Shown in pieces: positions 61,482 through 64,000 of a stretch of DNA of 64,000 nucleotides. The stretch lies in assembly GCF_010669305.1 (NCBI RefSeq), contig NZ_CP048649.1:2294001-2358000 (forward strand), in the 5' to 3' direction. Both the position numbers and the translations under genes were made by a program. Source of the DNA: Aminipila butyrica (GTDB taxonomy: Bacteria; Bacillota; Clostridia; Peptostreptococcales; Anaerovoracaceae). The notes beneath the pieces are model-generated. The model was not told where the DNA came from, did not search any database, and saw nothing but the letters and a program-made list of their open reading frames with translations. Each line of letters opens with the position of its first letter. Positions within the stretch are counted from its first letter, which is position 1.

Positions 61482-61886
61482 ATTCTTACTATTCCTTTCT
61501 TTTCACATAAAGCGTGAAAGCTTATACTAATTTCCCTGTTAAATCCTAACTTGATGGAGAAATCGTATTGCATATGCGCTGCATTTACTTAGTTAACCCC
61601 TTTTCCGTTCATTCCCTCCTTTCCATTTTTTACAAAGTTCTGTTAGGCATACACCTACTAACCTGTTTTAAATATAAAGCAATTAACATGCCAAATATTT
61701 TCACCGAATAAATGAATACAGAATACCCTTTTCAAAGAGTCCGCTTCTTAGGGGGACTCCCCGGTAAATCTGGTAAAAATCAAGGTCTTCAACTTTTTCA
61801 ATCTCCTTTCAAAAAATGCCAAAGGCAAAAGAAAAAGCTTGCTGCGAAAAATCTTCTTCTCTTGCCTGATCTCCACCCCTTCTCCT
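61482..61886. other. 405-bp control region of the YfcC-iadA operon
   Basis: Besides the sigma-54 promoter it holds a dyad GTTAG-N11-CTAAC (about 61643-61663) at the predicted transcription start and GAGTCC-N11-GGACTC (61737-61759), 44 bp upstream of the -24 element and a candidate activator site. The leader of about 185 bases before the ATG has no gene that I can support. Confidence 0.5.
61678..61694 (-). promoter_or_regulatory. Sigma-54 (-24/-12) promoter of the YfcC-iadA operon
   Basis: On the minus strand TTTGGCATGTTAATTGC, with GG (61692-61691) and GC (61680-61679) 10 bases apart, followed by TTTATA. It closely resembles the permease promoter at 20457-20473. Confidence 0.87.
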
Positions 61887-64000
61887 TTAGGAATAAATTG
61901 GGGCAAATTGGTTGTTATATTCTATGTATTTCATCCCATTTATAGTCAGCCGCATACCTACTCGGCCTACAGACTTGGTAATCAATTTCAGTTCCTGTAA
62001 GTCGTCTGTCTTTTTTCGCACTCGCTCTTCAGTCAGATAAGGGAACTGCTCCCGAGCTCGAAGGGTCATCGTTCGCCTGCTAATCGTACAGCCCTTATCC
62101 GTATAAGTCTTGATCAGGTTTAAAAAGAACAGGTACTCTGCCAGATTTCCTTTTTCCCATAGGCTTTCCGTGTAACGATTCAAATCTTTGTCTGGAGCCT
62201 CTCCAGAAGCTCCTTCCCAGCCACTTCGGATATCCTCAAAGAAGCCTTCCGGCAGATGTGCTGTCTCTACTATACCGCTGTCACACACCGCCATCAAATA
62301 TTCCACAACATTTTCCAGCTCCCGCACGTTGCCCCGCCAAGGGTTTCTTCGCAACAGCTCCATAACCTCCGCGGAAATCTGTAACTGTCGGCAACCGTGC
62401 TTCTGAAGGAAGTGGTTTACCAGCAGGTCAATATCCTCCCGTCGGGCACAGAGGGGCGGCACTTTCAAATAGAAATTTTTCAGCCGGTGATACAAGTCTT
62501 CTCGAAACTGCCCCTCCCTGCACATCTGAACTAGATCTTTGTTGGTGGCGGCAATAACCCGCACATCGATAGGGATATTTTCGCTGCCACCTACCCGACG
62601 AATCTCCTTTTCTTGAAGTACCCGCAAGAGCCGTGCCTGAATTCGAGGTGAAACATCGCCAATCTCGTCTAGAAAAATGGTTCCCTGGTTTGCCTGCTCG
62701 AAGATTCCCAGCCGTCCGCCTTTCTTAGCACCTGTAAAAGCACCCTCTTCATAGCCAAACAATTCACTCTCCGCCAGTTCTTCTGGCAGAGCACTGAAAT
62801 TAATGGCTACAAAAGGTCCTCTGTTTCCCAAGGACTCATTGTGGATGGCACTGGCAAATAATTCCTTGCCTACACCGCTCTCCCCGTAAATCAACAAATT
62901 CAAGTCCGATTTCGCCAGCTTTTTCGCAATATGTATGGCCTCCTGCATGACAGGGGAGCTGCCGACGATGTCGGTAAAACGATATTTTCCAATATAGCCT
63001 TTACGAATCAAATCTTGACGCAGTTTGACTTCGATATCCTTGTTTTCCTTGGCGTTTTTGATAGTACAGACAGTGGTATCAATCTTCTCAATACGCACCT
63101 TGCTGAATATCAATTCTTGATGATCCAGTCGAAACAAGCGGTCGGACATATCCTCCTTTGAAAGCAAATACTCTTTTATTTGCCGATCCATAGCCAAGTT
63201 ATGAACAAAGTCCCCCGCAGCAGCCGGACCGAACATCGTTCGGCTCTTCTCGTTGAAGATAGATAAAATACCGTTTCCATAATAGGCAATAATGCCATCG
63301 TTGATCTGATTGAGGATTTTCCCCAAGTACTGGTTCATGTTGGCAGCTTCATCGAACAGGTGATACAAGTGACTGCTGAAGCGGACCATATTTTCCTTAT
63401 AATTCTCCGATACCAAACTCAGCTTCTCTTCCATCAAATCCAGCTGCTGAAGAATCTCGACGATGCTGGAAATATCGATGCTGCGCGCTCCCAGGTCAAT
63501 GACCTTTCCCACCGATTCCGGCACCAGAGCCAGCTCTCCGGCGGTGATGGCCATATCCGCTTTCTTATACACCCGGCAGCCGGGATAATACGGAATCAAG
63601 TCCAGATAATCGATGCCAATTTCTTTCAAGGCTTCAATGCAACTGTGCGCATTTTCCTTCAAATCGTTGACAAAATAGACGCTGGTTCCCTTGGGAATGC
63701 CGAAAAGTTTTTCAATGTGCTCCACGTTTAAAGACCGTCTGACAATCAACACCGGGCAGCCTGCTTCTACAAATCCAGCCATCTCTTCGGCTAAAATTTT
63801 GGAGCTCATAACTACCAAGTCCGCTTTAATAGGCTCTTGAACCGGGATTTCCTCGGAATAGCCCTGAATATCCACACAGTCGGCTAAAAACTGACGCATC
63901 TGCTGGCAGAGGGTTTCTTTCGTAGCCTCTGATCCGGCCACAATAGCTAACTTTTTTCTCTTGATGTGGCCGCCTAGGCACTTATCTGATATCTGATTCA
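61887..64000 (-). CDS. Sigma-54-dependent activator, second copy (5' end probably outside)
   Basis: At least 684 residues. Order as in the activator at 22248-24275: a Rossmann-like N-terminal sensor (about 1-150), a linker/coiled region, a PAS-like region (about 205-295), an AAA+ domain with GESGVGKE (353-360) and GAFTGA (400-405), and a winged-helix-like C-terminus (about 605-684). Numbering is from a GTG at 63941, but that start cuts into the first beta strand (KKLAIVAGS), has a weak ribosome site, and the frame stays open to base 64000, so the true start is probably just beyond the edge. It is the expected activator of the YfcC-iadA promoter. Confidence 0.9.
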   Translation of the reverse strand, partial: NQISDKCLGGHIKRKKLAIVAGSEATKETLCQQMRQFLADCVDIQGYSEEIPVQEPIKADLVVMSSKILAEEMAGFVEAGCPVLIVRRSLNVEHIEKLFGIPKGTSVYFVNDLKENAHSCIEALKEIGIDYLDLIPYYPGCRVYKKADMAITAGELALVPESVGKVIDLGARSIDISSIVEILQQLDLMEEKLSLVSENYKENMVRFSSHLYHLFDEAANMNQYLGKILNQINDGIIAYYGNGILSIFNEKSRTMFGPAAAGDFVHNLAMDRQIKEYLLSKEDMSDRLFRLDHQELIFSKVRIEKIDTTVCTIKNAKENKDIEVKLRQDLIRKGYIGKYRFTDIVGSSPVMQEAIHIAKKLAKSDLNLLIYGESGVGKELFASAIHNESLGNRGPFVAINFSALPEELAESELFGYEEGAFTGAKKGGRLGIFEQANQGTIFLDEIGDVSPRIQARLLRVLQEKEIRRVGGSENIPIDVRVIAATNKDLVQMCREGQFREDLYHRLKNFYLKVPPLCARREDIDLLVNHFLQKHGCRQLQISAEVMELLRRNPWRGNVRELENVVEYLMAVCDSGIVETAHLPEGFFEDIRSGWEGASGEAPDKDLNRYTESLWEKGNLAEYLFFLNLIKTYTDKGCTISRRTMTLRAREQFPYLTEERVRKKTDDLQELKLITKSVGRVGMRLTINGMKYIEYNNQFAPIYS

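Overview
The window looks like chromosome of an anaerobic, peptide- and amino-acid-fermenting Firmicute of class Clostridia. Evidence: strong AGGAGG-type ribosome sites, a collagen-like surface/exosporium-type protein, an SLH-anchored subtilase, sigma-54 operons for dipeptide use, a NuoE/NuoF/NuoG-type flavin-iron-sulfur complex with an NfnB-like domain, an FMN riboswitch on a clustered rib operon, and pyrimidine-nucleoside phosphorylase with phosphopentomutase. I cannot name the genus; something near the Anaerovoracaceae is a guess. I found no rRNA, tRNA, CRISPR array or intact insertion sequence.

Layout. 1-8.8 kb is an accessory-looking surface region: a partial ParA ATPase, a Cys-capped collagen-like protein, three small genes (one a truncated P-loop ATPase) and a 1769-residue secreted subtilase with three SLH repeats. 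8.8-12.8 kb is the riboflavin operon ribD-ribE-ribBA-ribH behind an FMN riboswitch. 13-17 kb holds a 51-residue small gene, malic enzyme, aspartase and a divergent LysR regulator. 17.1-24.3 kb is a sigma-54 peptide-use module: D-aminopeptidase (M55), P1-family aminopeptidase and APC permease on one strand, a cytoplasmic SxxK serine hydrolase on the other, with a -24/-12 promoter for each direction and an AAA+ activator gene. 24.4-30 kb is a metallo-beta-lactamase-fold hydrolase, pdp, deoB, a metallophosphoesterase and rmuC.

30-36.5 kb: a FeoB-like membrane protein, a crotonase, then a compact redox module (MarR regulator with one N-terminal Cys, AhpD-like protein with the complete catalytic signature, dihydrolipoamide dehydrogenase fused to its own lipoyl domain, lipoate-protein ligase), followed by decayed genes including a DUF4180 gene broken by an in-frame stop. 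36.5-42.2 kb: SPFH protein, NfeD, a large SNF2 helicase, a DUF4234 protein and an HD hydrolase. 42.6-44.1 kb: a MocR-type regulator. 44.3-50.1 kb: a three-gene NADH/NADPH/ferredoxin oxidoreductase whose formate-dehydrogenase-like domain seems to lack the catalytic Cys/Sec. 50-58.3 kb: EamA transporter, holA, comEC and a class A penicillin-binding protein. 58.5-64 kb: a second sigma-54 dipeptide module, iadA, a YfcC-type transporter and an activator like the first.

How parts fit. The two sigma-54 modules share a plan: a transporter, intracellular peptidase(s) for unusual dipeptides (D-amino-acid, beta or isoaspartyl), and an activator with a cryptic N-terminal sensor, PAS-like region, GAFTGA AAA+ domain and a winged-helix C-terminus instead of a Fis helix-turn-helix. 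Aspartate released by IadA could feed aspartase and malic enzyme. The candidate for a little-described system is the lipoyl/AhpD module at 32.1-35.7 kb, which encodes every part of a lipoamide-linked thiol peroxidase circuit except a terminal peroxiredoxin, under a MarR-type operator.
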